From assembly GCF_027257975.1 (NCBI RefSeq), contig NZ_JANZKX010000005.1:1-64000 (forward strand): a stretch of 64,000 nucleotides of DNA, read 5' to 3'. Under the pieces are notes generated by a model, which saw only the letters and a program-made list of their open reading frames with translations, was not told the DNA's origin and did no database searches. Of the stretch, positions 43,701 through 52,588 are shown piece by piece. Positions within the stretch are counted from its first letter, which is position 1; the number at the start of each line of letters is the position of its first letter. Made by a program: the position numbers and the translations under genes. This DNA is from Pelomonas sp. BJYL3. Its GTDB lineage: Bacteria > Pseudomonadota > Gammaproteobacteria > Burkholderiales > Burkholderiaceae_C.

Positions 43701-45734
43701 CAGGAAACGGTAGCGCGCCTCGGCCAGCAGGGTGGGCGTGCCGGTGAACTTGTAGCCCTCGTCCAGGGGCAGCACCAGGCTGGCCTGCAGGGCCGGCCAC
43801 AGCGCGCGGGCGCAGGACTCGCCATCGAGCTCGCTGACGGCCATCAGCTCGCTGAGCGAGAAGCTCTCGCCCAGGTGGGCCGCGCTGGCCAGCAGGTGCT
43901 GGGTGAGGGGCGGCAGCACCCGCATGCCGTCCAGCATGAGGGTGACGACGTTGTCCGTCATGTCGCGCTGGCGGATGCGGGCGATGTCCCAGGCCCAGCG
44001 GCCGCTGCGGCGCTCGTAGTGCAGGTCGCCCAGCGCATGGAGCCGGCGCAGGAACTGGTTGAGGAAGAAGGGGTTGCCGCGGGTCTTCTCCAGGCACAGG
44101 CTGGCCAGGGGGGCGATCTCGGCGTCGGTGCTGTGCAGGCTGTCGGCGATCAGCTGCGAGACGTGCTCGGGCTGCAGGTGGTCCAGGTGCAGGCGGCCGG
44201 GGCTGGCATGGCCGGCCTGCTGCAGGCTCATCAGCATCTGCGGCAGGGGATGGCCTTCCTCCACCTCCTGGTCGCGGTAGGCGCCCACCACCAGCAGGCA
44301 GCAGTGGCCTTCCGGGTCGGACAGCAGGTGCTGCAGCAGTCGCAGGCTGGGGCCGTCCACCCACTGCAGGTCATCCAGGAACAGGGCCAGGGGATGGGCG
44401 CTGCTGGCCAGAGCCCGCGTGAAGGCGGCGAAGGCGAAGTGGAAGCGCTGCTCGTTCTCGGCGGCGGGCAGGGCGGGCAGGGGCGGGATCTCGCCGATCA
44501 GCAGGCTCAGCTGAGGCAGCAGGGCGGCGACGGAGCCGGCGGTGTCGCCCAGGGCCTGGCGCAGGGTCTCGCCCCAGTAGCCGCGGCGGTCCACGCCTTC
44601 GGAGGCCAGCAGCTCGACAAAGGGCTGGAAGGCCTGGCACAGCGCCGCATAGGGCTCGTTGCGGCGGTATTGGTCGCACTTGCCGCGCAGGAAGTAGCCC
44701 CGGCGGGCCAGGACGGGCCGGTGCAGCTCGGCCACCAGCGCAGTCTTGCCGATGCCCGAGGCGCCGCTGACCAGCAGCAGTTCGGCGCGGCCCGCACTGG
44801 CGCGCTCGAAGGCAGCCAGCATGGAGGCGGCCTCGGCTTCGCGGCCATACAGCTTCTGGGCGATGCAGAAGCGCTCAGGCGTGTCATGGCGGCCCAGCTC
44901 GAAGGCCTGGAGATGGCGGTGGTCCGCCCACTCGCGGGCGCAGCGCTCGAGGTCCTGCAGCAGGCCGTAGCTGCTCTGGTAGCGCTCGTCCGGGTACTTG
45001 GCGAGCAGCTTCTGCACCAGCAGGGACAGGGGCTCGGGAATGCTGCTGTCCAGCTGGTGCAGAGGCGTGGGCATCAGGGCCAGCTGGGCGTGCAGCAGGG
45101 CCATGGGGTCGCTCAGCTGGAAGGGGCGGCGGCCCGCGAAGAGCTCGTAGAGGGTGATGCCCAGGGAATAGAAGTCGCTGCGGTAGTCCACCTCCAGGCT
45201 GGTGCGGCCGGTCTGCTCGGGGGAGATGTAGTCCAGGGTGCCGCGCAGGCCGGGCCCGGGCAGGGCTTCTTCGCGATCCAGCGGCGAGGACAGGGCGAAA
45301 TCACAGAGCTTGAGCCGCATCTGGCGCAGGTCCACCAGCACGTTCTTGGGGGCGATGTCGCCGTGGATCAGGCGGTGGGCGTGCACGTCGCTCAGGGCGC
45401 GGCACAGCTGCAGGGCCAGGCCCAGCTTCTCGGCCAGGTCCAGGTGCTGGCCCTCGATCAGCTGCGCCAGGCTGCTGGTGGCAAAGGCCTCCATCGCCAG
45501 CACCAGCTTGCGGCCGTCCTGGTGCAGGGAACGGGCCTTGATGACCCATTCGGAGTCAATCGATTGCAGGGTCTGGAACTCATGGCGCCAGCGCGCCAGC
45601 AGCTCGGGGGCGGGCTGCTCGCTGTCGGGGTACTTGAGGACGACGCGTTCGCCGTCCGGCGCCACGGCGGCAGCCACCACGGTGTCTGCATTGGCGTAGA
45701 TGACGTCGGTCTGGCGGTAGCCGGCAATGAGCAT
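40710..45734 (-). CDS. Giant signalling protein: Ser/Thr-kinase-like, AAA ATPase, helical repeats, GAF, GGDEF
   Basis: About 1674 residues from the ATG at 45734 (the frame is open to 45902; no ribosome site decides). Residues 1-275 form a protein-kinase-like domain: Lys34, catalytic loop HGDIAPKNV (Asp126) instead of HRD, and DFA (145-147) instead of DFG. Residues about 295-690 are an AAA_16/STAND-type ATPase with Walker A GASGIGKT (324-331) and a Walker B-like LALFLDDLQWVD. A long helical repeat region follows, then a GAF domain (about 1330-1490). The C-terminal diguanylate cyclase has GGEEF (1585-1589) and an intact RxxD inhibitory site (1576-1579). The layout matches the known kinase/ATPase/GAF fusion proteins, but with GGDEF output in place of a histidine kinase. 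It probably makes c-di-GMP in response to an unknown signal. Confidence 0.9.
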   Translation of the reverse strand: MLIAGYRQTDVIYANADTVVAAAVAPDGERVVLKYPDSEQPAPELLARWRHEFQTLQSIDSEWVIKARSLHQDGRKLVLAMEAFATSSLAQLIEGQHLDLAEKLGLALQLCRALSDVHAHRLIHGDIAPKNVLVDLRQMRLKLCDFALSSPLDREEALPGPGLRGTLDYISPEQTGRTSLEVDYRSDFYSLGITLYELFAGRRPFQLSDPMALLHAQLALMPTPLHQLDSSIPEPLSLLVQKLLAKYPDERYQSSYGLLQDLERCAREWADHRHLQAFELGRHDTPERFCIAQKLYGREAEAASMLAAFERASAGRAELLLVSGASGIGKTALVAELHRPVLARRGYFLRGKCDQYRRNEPYAALCQAFQPFVELLASEGVDRRGYWGETLRQALGDTAGSVAALLPQLSLLIGEIPPLPALPAAENEQRFHFAFAAFTRALASSAHPLALFLDDLQWVDGPSLRLLQHLLSDPEGHCCLLVVGAYRDQEVEEGHPLPQMLMSLQQAGHASPGRLHLDHLQPEHVSQLIADSLHSTDAEIAPLASLCLEKTRGNPFFLNQFLRRLHALGDLHYERRSGRWAWDIARIRQRDMTDNVVTLMLDGMRVLPPLTQHLLASAAHLGESFSLSELMAVSELDGESCARALWPALQASLVLPLDEGYKFTGTPTLLAEARYRFLHDRVQQAAHDLTPPHEQAALQLRCGRRLLAASDEAQREQRLFSILACLNAGRGLIHDPAELAVLRGLNLRAGLRAKAASAHATAVDFLRHAHALLPDDAWRQDPDGTLGLYKELAEAEYLAGNFQAAELLYPRAQAACPSAEGRVELGLVQAAQYHTQGRFADAVGVLLQGLAEIGRPFPATEEEAQARFPAEFASTEQLLAEQGEDAILRAPEMQDRQALLEMRLGMALAYSAYQVGRFAAFVLNACRMMSTTLRHGQCDLSCVAYVAHMTSRSVMQRPYPECYALGHLARQLAEQRDAVYFRITVYQYFSAFYQHWCEPLAPAITQVELGWELGQSGVNPVAAGYCALLSAVNHFALGTPLESLELACERGLKFLHKTRQPATEAMLRHGVLQPLLALMGRTEAPLSFDTHSCRSSELMQAEPLRPSIPLSLMVAARLRHSFLLDDASGWRQALPLLPMVALCLPDSPSMVEASFYSALGHLREGFAEQEQPVEVARQLLARFEAWAAHGESNFGHKQLMIAAELARVEGDSKRAMDCYARAIEQAQASGFTPCAALANELYARFWAEQNQQQLARNFIREAHYHYRRWGAAVKCRQLETGWPGVAFSNARGSQSSQSRSSPYQRDSLDQISRLDLHSLLKANQLLTQEIQLDALLPQMLGVLLENAGAERGAIVLDDDGQLVVEVIGGLDEHHRMDSSRIGRPLDELNKGPEAVLPSSLIEYTKLSRRTQLLNRPAEDERFAQSRYLRQQQPKSVLSLPVINQGKLVAVIYLENRQLENAFTPRHQQTLELLSSQAAISLANARLYEQLEEKVERRTQELRQMSMRDGLTGIANRRAFDERLAIEWRRSLRHGTPLSLLMLDIDHFKQFNDHYGHLEGDRCIKTVAQLLQGVASRGSDLVARYGGEEFALLLPDTDSAAAERLAQACLEAIEALAIPHAKSAAAPHVSLSLGCSTLQASEASTPEMLLSHADQALYRAKRAGRRRWTRLDAQV

Positions 45735-46203
45735 CGGGGCGGAAGTTGGGACCGGGAACAAGGCCGTCCAAGCCTCCTCCTGGCAGAAGGCAATGGGCGG
45801 ATGAAGACAGTCGACAGAGTGTCGCAAATGACTGATGACAGTCAGCAGGAAAACACCGATGGAGTTCGGGGCTTCCATCAGGAATGTGGCAAAGAGGCCC
45901 ACCTGGGTACGGCTGTGGCGCCGGGGCGTTTCAGCGCCGGTTCAGTGCCGGCTCACTGGCCTCGCATCAGCCAGGGCGGCAAAGTGACCCACGCGCTGGA
46001 CAGGGTGCAGGCGGCGATGGAGCTCGTCCAGCGCCGCCGCTGGGAGCGAGGCCCGGCGCGTCCAGGTCCAGGACCGCCGCTGCGGCAGCAGGCCGTCGTC
46101 CTGGGCCTGCAGGGCGCGGTGCCGGGGCAGCCCATGCAGGCCCAGGGCCGTCGGCAGGACTGGGGTCGGCGGGGCCGGAGTCAGCAGGTCAAGCCGGCAG
46201 CGC
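45735..46203. other. Upstream region of the giant signalling gene; no gene seen
   Basis: About 470 bases. A dyad TGACTG-ATGA-CAGTCA at 45829-45844 may be regulatory. The rest is GC-rich with only unconvincing open frames. The promoter of the signalling gene must be here if the start at 45734 is right. Confidence 0.4.
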
Positions 46204-46247
46204 ACAAAGAAGAACACCCCGGCTGCCGGCAGGCAGGCCAGGGTGTT
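46204..46247 (-). terminator. Rho-independent terminator of acnB
   Basis: Read leftward, a stem with AACACCC/GGGTGTT ends (46213-46219 and 46241-46247) and an inner GC-rich dyad is followed by CTTCTTTGT. It lies 44 bases after the acnB stop. Confidence 0.7.
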
Positions 46248-46290
46248 GTCAGGGCATCGGCCGCCTGTCAGTGGCCGGGCCTCAGCAGCC

Positions 46291-48882
46291 TCAGACGTTC
46301 ACGCCCTTGGCGGTGTCGGCGTACTCCTCGATCTGGTCGAAGTTCAGGTACTTGTAGATGCTGCTGGCGTCCTTGTTCACGATGCCCACGGCCTCGTGGT
46401 ACTCGGCCACGTTCGGGATGCGGCCCAGCTTGGAGCACACGGCGGCCAGCTCGGCCGAGCCCAGGAACACATTGGTGTTCTTGCCCAGACGGTTGGGGAA
46501 GTTGCGGGTCGAGGTGGACATCACCGTGGCGCCTTCACGCACCTGGGCCTGGTTGCCCATGCACAGCGAGCAGCCCGGCATTTCGGTGCGGGCACCGGCC
46601 GTGCCGAAGGTGGCGTAGTGGCCTTCCTTGATCAGCTCGTTCTGGTCCATCTTGGTCGGCGGGGCGACCCACAGCTTGACCGGAATGTCACGGGCACCGC
46701 CCAGGACCTTGGCGGCCGCACGGAAGTGGCCGATGTTGGTCATGCAGGAGCCGATGAAGGCTTCGTCGATCTTGGTGCCGGCGACTTCGGACATGAACTT
46801 GGCGTCGTCCGGGTCGTTGGGGCAGCAGACGATGGGTTCCTTGATGTCGGCCAGGTCGATCTCGATCACGGCGGCGTACTCGGCGTCGGCATCGGCCTCC
46901 AGCAGGTCGGGCTTGGCCAGCCAGGCTTCCACGGCCTTGATGCGGCGCTCCAGGGTGCGCTTGTCCTCGTAGCCGTCGGCGATCATGTTCTTCATCAGGA
47001 CGATGTTGGAGGTCAGGTACTCCTTGATCGGTGCCGGATTCAGCTTGATCGTGCAGCCGGCGGCGGAGCGCTCGGCGGAGGCGTCGGACAGCTCGAAGGC
47101 CTGTTCCACCTTCAGGTCGGGCAGACCTTCGATTTCCAGGATGCGGCCCGAGAAGATGTTCTTCTTGCCCTTCTTCTCGACGGTCAGCAGGCCGGCCTTG
47201 ATGGCGTACAGGGGGATGGCATGCACCAGGTCACGCAGGGTGACGCCGGGCTGCATCTGGCCCTTGAAGCGCACCAGCACGGATTCCGGCATGTCCAGGG
47301 GCATCACGCCGGTGGCGGCGCCGAAGGCGACAAGACCTGACCCCGCCGGGAAGGAGATGCCGATCGGGAAGCGGGTGTGGGAGTCGCCGCCGGTGCCAAC
47401 GGTGTCAGGCAGCAGCAGGCGGTTCAGCCAGCTGTGGATCACGCCGTCGCCCGGGCGCAGGGAGACGCCGCCACGGTTGCTGATGAAGGCGGGCAGCTCG
47501 CGGTGCATCTTCACGTCCACGGCCTTGGGGTAGGCGGCGGTGTGGCAGAAGGACTGCATGACCAGGTCGGCCGAGAAGCCCAGGCAGGCCAGGTCCTTCA
47601 GCTCGTCGCGGGTCATGGGGCCGGTGGTGTCCTGCGAGCCCACGGTGGTCATCTTGGGTTCGCAGTAGGTGCCGGGGCGCATGCCCTTGCCTTCGGGCAG
47701 GCCGCAGGCGCGACCGACCATCTTCTGGGCCAGGGTGTAGCCCTTGCCGCTGTCCACCGGGGCCTTGGGCAGGCGGAACAGGGTGGAGGCCGGCAGGCCC
47801 AGGAACTCGCGGGCCTTGCCGGTGAGGCTGCGGCCGATGATCAGGTTGATGCGGCCGCCGGCGCGCACTTCGTCCAGCAGCACTTCGCTCTTGAGCGCAA
47901 AGGTCTCGATGACCTCGCCGTTCTTCACGATCTGGCCGGCGTAGGGCAGCACGTCGATGACGTCACCCATCTCCAGCTTGCTCACGTCCACCTCGATGGG
48001 CAGGGAGCCCGAGTCTTCCTGCGTGTTGAAGAAGATGGGGGCGATCTTGCCGCCCAGGGTCACGCCGCCGAAGCGCTTGTTGGGCACGAAGGGGATGTCC
48101 TCGCCGGTGGCCCAGATCACGCTGTTGGTGGCGGACTTGCGCGAGGAGCCGGTGCCGACCACGTCGCCCACGTAGGCGACCAGGTTGCCCTTCTTCTTCA
48201 GGTCCTCGATGAACTGGATGGGGCCGCGCTTGCCGTCTTCCTCGGGCTTGAAGGCCGCGTCGGGACGGGTGTTCTTCAGCATGGCCAGGTAGTGCAGCGG
48301 GATGTCCGGGCGGCTCCAGGCGTCGGGGGCGGGGGAGAGGTCGTCGGTGTTGGTCTCGCCGGGCACCTTGAAGACGGTGACGGTGATCTTCTGCGCGACT
48401 TCGGGGCGCGAGGTGAACCACTCGGCATCGGCCCAGCTCTGCATCACGGCCTTGGCGTGGGCGTTGCCTGCCTTGACCTTTTCGGCGACGTCATGGAAGG
48501 CGTCGAACATCAGCAGGGTCTTCTTCAGGCCGGTGGCTGCCACTTCGGCGACCGAGGCGTCATCCAGCAGGTCGATCAGGGGCTTGACGTTGTAGCCGCC
48601 CACCATGGTGCCCAGCAGCTCGGTGGCCTTGGCCTTGGAAATGAGACCGACGGCGATGTCACCGTGCGCCACGGCTGCCAGGAAGCTGGCCTTGACCTTG
48701 GCGGCGTCGTCCACGCCCGGGGGCACGCGGTGGGTCAGCAGGTCGACCAGGAAGGCCTCCTCACCGGCCGGCGGGTTCTTGATCAGCTCGATCAGCTCGG
48801 CCACCTGCTTGGCATCCAGGGGCAGAGGCGGGATGCCCAGCGCGGCGCGCTCGGCGGTGTGTTGGCGGTAGGCAGTCAGCAT
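46291..48882 (-). CDS. acnB: Aconitate hydratase B (also 2-methylisocitrate dehydratase)
   Basis: TCA-cycle aconitase of the AcnB type, 863 residues (E. coli 865), with the N-terminal HEAT-like domain typical of AcnB ([37 protein letters not shown]) and the swivel domain before the catalytic core. The [4Fe-4S] ligands are Cys713 ([11 protein letters not shown]), Cys771 and Cys774 ([10 protein letters not shown]). The [28 protein letters not shown] segment is conserved and contains copy 4 of the 14-bp word on the coding strand. GGAG precedes the ATG. The vapBC pair lies just upstream on the same strand with 36 bases between vapC and acnB. Confidence 0.97.
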   Translation of the reverse strand: MLTAYRQHTAERAALGIPPLPLDAKQVAELIELIKNPPAGEEAFLVDLLTHRVPPGVDDAAKVKASFLAAVAHGDIAVGLISKAKATELLGTMVGGYNVKPLIDLLDDASVAEVAATGLKKTLLMFDAFHDVAEKVKAGNAHAKAVMQSWADAEWFTSRPEVAQKITVTVFKVPGETNTDDLSPAPDAWSRPDIPLHYLAMLKNTRPDAAFKPEEDGKRGPIQFIEDLKKKGNLVAYVGDVVGTGSSRKSATNSVIWATGEDIPFVPNKRFGGVTLGGKIAPIFFNTQEDSGSLPIEVDVSKLEMGDVIDVLPYAGQIVKNGEVIETFALKSEVLLDEVRAGGRINLIIGRSLTGKAREFLGLPASTLFRLPKAPVDSGKGYTLAQKMVGRACGLPEGKGMRPGTYCEPKMTTVGSQDTTGPMTRDELKDLACLGFSADLVMQSFCHTAAYPKAVDVKMHRELPAFISNRGGVSLRPGDGVIHSWLNRLLLPDTVGTGGDSHTRFPIGISFPAGSGLVAFGAATGVMPLDMPESVLVRFKGQMQPGVTLRDLVHAIPLYAIKAGLLTVEKKGKKNIFSGRILEIEGLPDLKVEQAFELSDASAERSAAGCTIKLNPAPIKEYLTSNIVLMKNMIADGYEDKRTLERRIKAVEAWLAKPDLLEADADAEYAAVIEIDLADIKEPIVCCPNDPDDAKFMSEVAGTKIDEAFIGSCMTNIGHFRAAAKVLGGARDIPVKLWVAPPTKMDQNELIKEGHYATFGTAGARTEMPGCSLCMGNQAQVREGATVMSTSTRNFPNRLGKNTNVFLGSAELAAVCSKLGRIPNVAEYHEAVGIVNKDASSIYKYLNFDQIEEYADTAKGVNV
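47331..47344 (-). repeat. Dispersed word GGGGTCAGGTCTTG, copy 4
   Basis: Exact copy on the coding (minus) strand of acnB, encoding Gly-Ser-Gly-Leu-Val as GGG TCA GGT CTT GTC. TCA and CTT are uncommon codons in this GC-rich sequence. Confidence 0.75.
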
Positions 48883-48918
48883 GAGGGGACTCCAGGGACA
48901 GGGAAAGGAAGATGACTC

Positions 48919-49338
48919 TCAAGGCTTGGGCGCAATGACGCGCAGGCCCTTGAAATAGTCACGAAAGAAACCGGCGTCACGGGTGATCAGGCCCTGGCAT
49001 TGCAGCAGGGCATGGGCACCGATGAGGAAGTCGGGAACGGAGCGCCGCGCCTGCGGCAGCTCGGACTGGCCCTGCAGGCGGGTGCGGTAGCGGCGCTGCA
49101 TCTCGCCCGCGCGCAGCGCCGAGCGCAGCTCCAGGGGGGAGTAGCTGATGCCGATGGCTTCGAGCGTCTCCAGCACGATGTCGCTGTGGCCCAGGCCGGC
49201 CACGACCTCGCTGACCACCACCTCGCAGGCCACCACTGGGCCCGCGGACAGCGCCACGCGCAGCAGCTGCTCGGCCTGCTCGGCCTGCGGGCCGTCACCG
49301 ATGTAATCGACCAGGATGGAGGTGTCGACGGCAATCAT
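48919..49338 (-). CDS. vapC: VapC-type PIN-domain ribonuclease toxin
   Basis: A 139-residue PIN-domain protein, the toxin half of a type II toxin-antitoxin pair; VapC toxins cut tRNA or rRNA sites. The metal-binding acidic residues are present: Asp5 (IAVDTSILVDY), Glu39 or Glu44, Asp103 (SVPDFLIGAHAL) and Asp121 (ITRDAGFF). It begins 37 bases after the antitoxin stop. The C-terminus lies 36 bases before acnB. The protein appears full length, so it is likely active. Confidence 0.92.
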   Translation of the reverse strand: MIAVDTSILVDYIGDGPQAEQAEQLLRVALSAGPVVACEVVVSEVVAGLGHSDIVLETLEAIGISYSPLELRSALRAGEMQRRYRTRLQGQSELPQARRSVPDFLIGAHALLQCQGLITRDAGFFRDYFKGLRVIAPKP

Positions 49339-49375
49339 GGGAAGGGGTGCCAGTCAATGAGGGGGAGGGCGGGCT

Positions 49376-49633
49376 TCAGGCTTCGTCGGGTGGCGGATAG
49401 GGGTCGCCCGGGGCGCGGCCGCGGAGCTCGCGCATGACGTCGTCCGAGCTGGTGCCCGGTGGGAGCTTGATGCGGCCCCGCATGCGCGACAGGGCATCCC
49501 CCACATCCTTGCGCAGGATGATGCGACCGCCGTCCAACTCCACCTTGAGGGTGGTGCCTTTGGTCAGTCCCAGGGCGTCGCGGACGGCCTTGGGCAGGGT
49601 GATCTGCCCGCGTTCGGCAACAGTCGCTTCCAT
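49376..49633 (-). CDS. vapB: VapB-type antitoxin with AbrB/MazE DNA-binding fold
   Basis: An 85-residue antitoxin. The N-terminal swapped-hairpin AbrB fold is MEATVAERGQITLPKAVRDALGLTKGTTLKVELDGGRIILRK. The C-terminal half (MRGRIKLPPGTSSDDVMRELRG) is the part that usually wraps around and inhibits the PIN toxin. An ATG at 49639 is also in frame, but GAGGAG at 49641-49646 is one base from it and seven bases from the ATG at 49633. An inverted repeat at 49662-49686 is a likely self-binding operator. Confidence 0.9.
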   Translation of the reverse strand: MEATVAERGQITLPKAVRDALGLTKGTTLKVELDGGRIILRKDVGDALSRMRGRIKLPPGTSSDDVMRELRGRAPGDPYPPPDEA

Positions 49634-49661
49634 GCTCATGCTCCTCGGGGTATGCCGCTGA

Positions 49662-49686
49662 AAGTATGTAATGATTGTACGTACTT
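49662..49686. promoter_or_regulatory. Candidate VapB operator
   Basis: Inverted repeat AAGTATGT / ACGTACTT (one mismatch, 9-base spacer), about 30 bases upstream of vapB in an A/T-rich stretch; probably the autoregulated promoter. Confidence 0.55.
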
Positions 49687-49724
49687 CTGACGGATCCCCA
49701 AGCCCGACAGGGAGACTCGGGCAT

Positions 49725-49752
49725 GAAAAAAGGAGGCCGCAGCCTCCTTTCT
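49725..49752. terminator. Terminator between vapB and the secreted-protein gene
   Basis: A 9-bp stem (AAAGGAGGC/GCCTCCTTT) ending, on the minus strand, in TTTTTT. It terminates the leftward secreted-protein gene, whose stop is 17 bases away. Confidence 0.8.
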
Positions 49753-49769
49753 GATTGAGTGCGGACGGC

Positions 49770-50312
49770 TCAGTTGCTGGCGGTCGTGCCCGGCGTGATG
49801 CCGATGCCGGTGCCGGGCTGCGGCGCGGCCGCGCCAGCGGCCACGAAGGCGCGCTGCTCGGCGTGCTGGCAGCTGTCCACCATGCGCTGGCCGGCCTTGG
49901 CGTTCATCAGCATGGACTTGGACGGGATCTGCAGCCACACCACGCCGGCATGCTTGTCTTCCAGGCGCACGGCACCGGTCGTGGTGGGCTCCGGCGTCAT
50001 GTTGTAGACCATCTTGCCGAACTGCAGGCGGAAGCGGCCGGGCTTGTCCGGGTGGGGGGTGATGTGGACCTGCTGGTTGAACTCGCACTGGGCGTCACCG
50101 GCGTGCACGCGCGGGGCCACGGCCAGCTGCTCTTCAGACAGGGTGGCTTCCTCGGGCGGGGGCAGGGGGGCGACGGCCGTCTGGGGTTTCAGCTTGGAAG
50201 CCAGGCGGTTCTTGGGCGCCGCCGGCGTTTCCTTGGCGGCAGCAAAGGCCGTGCCTGCAAGCAGCAGGGCGCAGGCGCCCAGGGCGAAGGAGAGGGTGCG
50301 GAGGTGTTGCAT
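49770..50312 (-). CDS. Hypothetical exported protein, 180 residues
   Basis: Unrecognised. The ATG at 50312 with AGGA upstream begins MQHLRTLSFALGACALLLAGTAFA, a clear Sec signal peptide cut before AAKE. The mature protein has a Pro/Lys/Ala linker, then a compact domain with two Cys (DAQCEFNQ and VDSCQHAEQ) that may pair, and a Gly/Thr/Pro-rich tail. Segments such as ITPHPDKPGRFRLQFGKMVYNMTPEPTTTGAVRLED suggest a beta-rich periplasmic protein. Similar proteins are common as hypotheticals near acnB and mdh in Burkholderiales, from memory. It has its own terminator. Confidence 0.75.
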   Translation of the reverse strand: MQHLRTLSFALGACALLLAGTAFAAAKETPAAPKNRLASKLKPQTAVAPLPPPEEATLSEEQLAVAPRVHAGDAQCEFNQQVHITPHPDKPGRFRLQFGKMVYNMTPEPTTTGAVRLEDKHAGVVWLQIPSKSMLMNAKAGQRMVDSCQHAEQRAFVAAGAAAPQPGTGIGITPGTTASN

Positions 50313-50498
50313 GAGAAATCCTGTGCAGATGCTTGATTGTGCAAGCAAATGTGCTGTTTGTGGCTGCTTTGTCAGGCCCTGTGGACGACCGGCGCAAGCA
50401 TGCGCCCCGTGCGGCCGGCTGTCTATGCCAGAAATCCCTTCAACTGCAAGAAAACGTGAGGCCTTCACTGGGGCGCCCGCGGCGGGCGGCCGGGCGCC

Positions 50499-51494
50499 TC
50501 AGCCGCTGAAGTAGGCCGCCTCGACCTCCGCCGGCAGCGCCTGACCGGTGCGGTGGGCGCGCTCCAGCACCTGCCAGAAATAGCGGTAGCTGGCGCGGTC
50601 GTGCAGGGTGTCCCGGTGCTGGATGGGGGCCCAGGAGGCCGCCTGTGCGGCCTGGATGATCTCGATGGCCTCGTCGATCTCGGCCATGCGGGGCGCGAAG
50701 GCCTCGATGATGGGGCGGATCTGGTTGGGGTGGATGCTCCACATCCGGGTGTAGCCGAACTCGCGTGCGGCGCGGCCGGCGGCCATCTCCAGGGCGTCGG
50801 TGTTCTTGAACTCGGTCACCACGCAGTGCGAGGGCGTCTTGCCGTGCGCATGCGCGGCCGCGGCGATCTCCAGCTTGGCGCGCACGACCAGGGGATGGCT
50901 GAACTGGCCGTCCACGGTCAGGCCGGCGCGGGGGATGGCGCCGCGGTGCGCCGAGACGAAGTCCATCAGGCCGAAGGACAGGGACTCGATCCGCGGATGC
51001 GCCGCGATGCGCTGCACATCGCGCAGCGCACCGTGGGTCTCGATCAGCACGTGCACGGGCAGCTCGCGCTGCAGGCCCAGGCGCGCGCGGGTGGCGTCGA
51101 TGAAGGCGACGGCGCGGTCCACGTCTTCAAAGGACTGGGGCTTGGGCACCATCAGGTAGGCCAGGCGCTCGCCGCCGCCGGCCAGCAGGCCCTCGACATC
51201 GGCCTCGAAGGCCGCATGGCCCAGCGGATGCACGCGGGCGCCCACGCGGCCGTGGCGGTTCTGCGGGTCGTTGAGCACCTCGTTGACCAGCAGCACATGC
51301 TCGACCTCGCCGCCTACGGGCGCGCCGTCCTCGCAGTCGAGGGTGATGTCGAACACGGGTCCCATCTCGGCCTGCAGCGCCAGGCTCTTGCGCATGCGCG
51401 CCTCGACGCCGCAGTAGTGGTCGACGACGGGCAGCAGGGTGGCGGCATCGCCCTCTTCAAAAAGGGCCAGACGAGGGTGCGGCGCGGTGCTCAT
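50499..51494 (-). CDS. HpcH/HpaI aldolase / citrate lyase beta-like CoA ester lyase
   Basis: A 331-residue TIM-barrel lyase of the CitE/malyl-CoA lyase family. Conserved: HYCGVEARMRKSLALQ (substrate arginine), FDITLDCEDGAP (metal-binding acidic residues), HVLIETHGAL (catalytic Glu), LSFGLMDFVSAHRGA and MWSIHPNQI. Members split or hydrolyse malyl-CoA, citramalyl-CoA or related CoA esters. Position between acnB and mdh suggests a link to C4/C5 dicarboxylate metabolism. The exact CoA ester cannot be told. The gene is read leftward downstream of mdh, separated by a terminator. Confidence 0.88.
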   Translation of the reverse strand: MSTAPHPRLALFEEGDAATLLPVVDHYCGVEARMRKSLALQAEMGPVFDITLDCEDGAPVGGEVEHVLLVNEVLNDPQNRHGRVGARVHPLGHAAFEADVEGLLAGGGERLAYLMVPKPQSFEDVDRAVAFIDATRARLGLQRELPVHVLIETHGALRDVQRIAAHPRIESLSFGLMDFVSAHRGAIPRAGLTVDGQFSHPLVVRAKLEIAAAAHAHGKTPSHCVVTEFKNTDALEMAAGRAAREFGYTRMWSIHPNQIRPIIEAFAPRMAEIDEAIEIIQAAQAASWAPIQHRDTLHDRASYRYFWQVLERAHRTGQALPAEVEAAYFSG

Positions 51495-51525
51495 GGGCGG
51501 GCTCGATGGATCAGTGGCTGAAATG

Positions 51526-51553
51526 AAAAAGGGCCGGCACGGGGCCGACCCTT
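51526..51553 (-). terminator. Rho-independent terminator of mdh
   Basis: Read leftward: AAGGG, CGGCC / GGCCGG, CCCTT stem followed by TTTCATTTC, 48 bases after the mdh stop. Confidence 0.75.
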
Positions 51554-51601
51554 CACCGTATCACGAAGCGTAGTCCGTGATGCTGTCAGGCGCTGTGCTG
51601 A

Positions 51602-52588
51602 TTACAGCAGGTGCTTGACGCCGTTCTGCTCTTCCAGCAGTTCGTTGAGGGTCTTGTTGATGCACTCTTGCGAGAAGGCATCGATTTCCAGGCCCTCGAC
51701 GATCTTGTATTCGCCGTTTTCGCAGGTCACGGGGTAGCCGAACATCACTTCGGCGGGGATGCCGTACTCGCCCTTGGACGGGATGCCCATGGTGACCCAC
51801 TTGCCGTTGGTGCCCAGGGCCCAGTCGCGCATGTGGTCGATGGCGGCATTGGCAGCCGAGGCGGCCGAGGACAGGCCGCGGGCGGCGATGATGGCGGCGC
51901 CGCGCTTGCCGACGGTCGGCAGGAACACTTCACGGTTCCACTGCTCGTCGTTGATCATGGCCTTGACCGACTGGCCACCGATGGTGGCGTAGCGGTAGTC
52001 GGCGTACATCGTGGGCGAGTGGTTGCCCCACACGGCCAGCTTTTCGATGTCGGCCACGGCCTTGCCGGTCTTGGCAGCGATCTGCGAGGCAGCGCGGTTG
52101 TGGTCCAGGCGCAGCATGGCGGTGAAGTTCTTGGCCGGCAGGTCCGGGGCCGACTTCATCGCGATGTAGGCATTGGTGTTGGCGGGGTTGCCCACGACCA
52201 GCACCTTGACGTTGCGCGAGGCCACGGCGTTCAGGGCCTTGCCCTGCACCGTGAAGATCTGGGCGTTGGCGGCCAGCAGGTCCGAACGCTCCATGCCGGG
52301 GCCGCGGGGACGGGCGCCGACCAGCAGGGCGAAGTCGGTGTCCTTGAAGGCGGTCATCGGATCGCTGTGGGCCTCGATGCCGGCCAGCAGCGGGAAGGCG
52401 CAGTCTTCCAGTTCCATGATCACGCCCTTCAGCGCGTTCTGGGCCTTCTCGTCGGGGATCTCCAGCAGTTGCAGGATGACGGGCTGGTCCTTGCCCAGCA
52501 TTTCGCCGGAGGCGATGCGGAACAGCAGGGCGTAGCCGATCTGGCCTGCGGCGCCGGTGACGGCAACGCGAACGGGTTTCTTGCTCAT
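51602..52588 (-). CDS. mdh: Malate dehydrogenase (NAD-dependent, betaproteobacterial type)
   Basis: TCA-cycle enzyme oxidising malate to oxaloacetate. 328 residues, the length of the cytosolic-type Mdh of this group. The NAD-binding loop is [23 protein letters not shown]. The substrate/catalytic residues lie in [42 protein letters not shown] and [14 protein letters not shown] (catalytic His). The ATG at 52588, with GGAG upstream, gives the standard [15 protein letters not shown] start; the frame runs on to 52705 without support. Divergent from the GntR gene. Confidence 0.97.
   Translation of the reverse strand: MSKKPVRVAVTGAAGQIGYALLFRIASGEMLGKDQPVILQLLEIPDEKAQNALKGVIMELEDCAFPLLAGIEAHSDPMTAFKDTDFALLVGARPRGPGMERSDLLAANAQIFTVQGKALNAVASRNVKVLVVGNPANTNAYIAMKSAPDLPAKNFTAMLRLDHNRAASQIAAKTGKAVADIEKLAVWGNHSPTMYADYRYATIGGQSVKAMINDEQWNREVFLPTVGKRGAAIIAARGLSSAASAANAAIDHMRDWALGTNGKWVTMGIPSKGEYGIPAEVMFGYPVTCENGEYKIVEGLEIDAFSQECINKTLNELLEEQNGVKHLL

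Noticed and set aside
40671-46631. A 1986-codon open frame on the plus strand across the giant signalling gene and into acnB
   Set aside because: Low-complexity Gln/Leu/Ala/Val product complementary to well-recognised domains; a GC-bias shadow.
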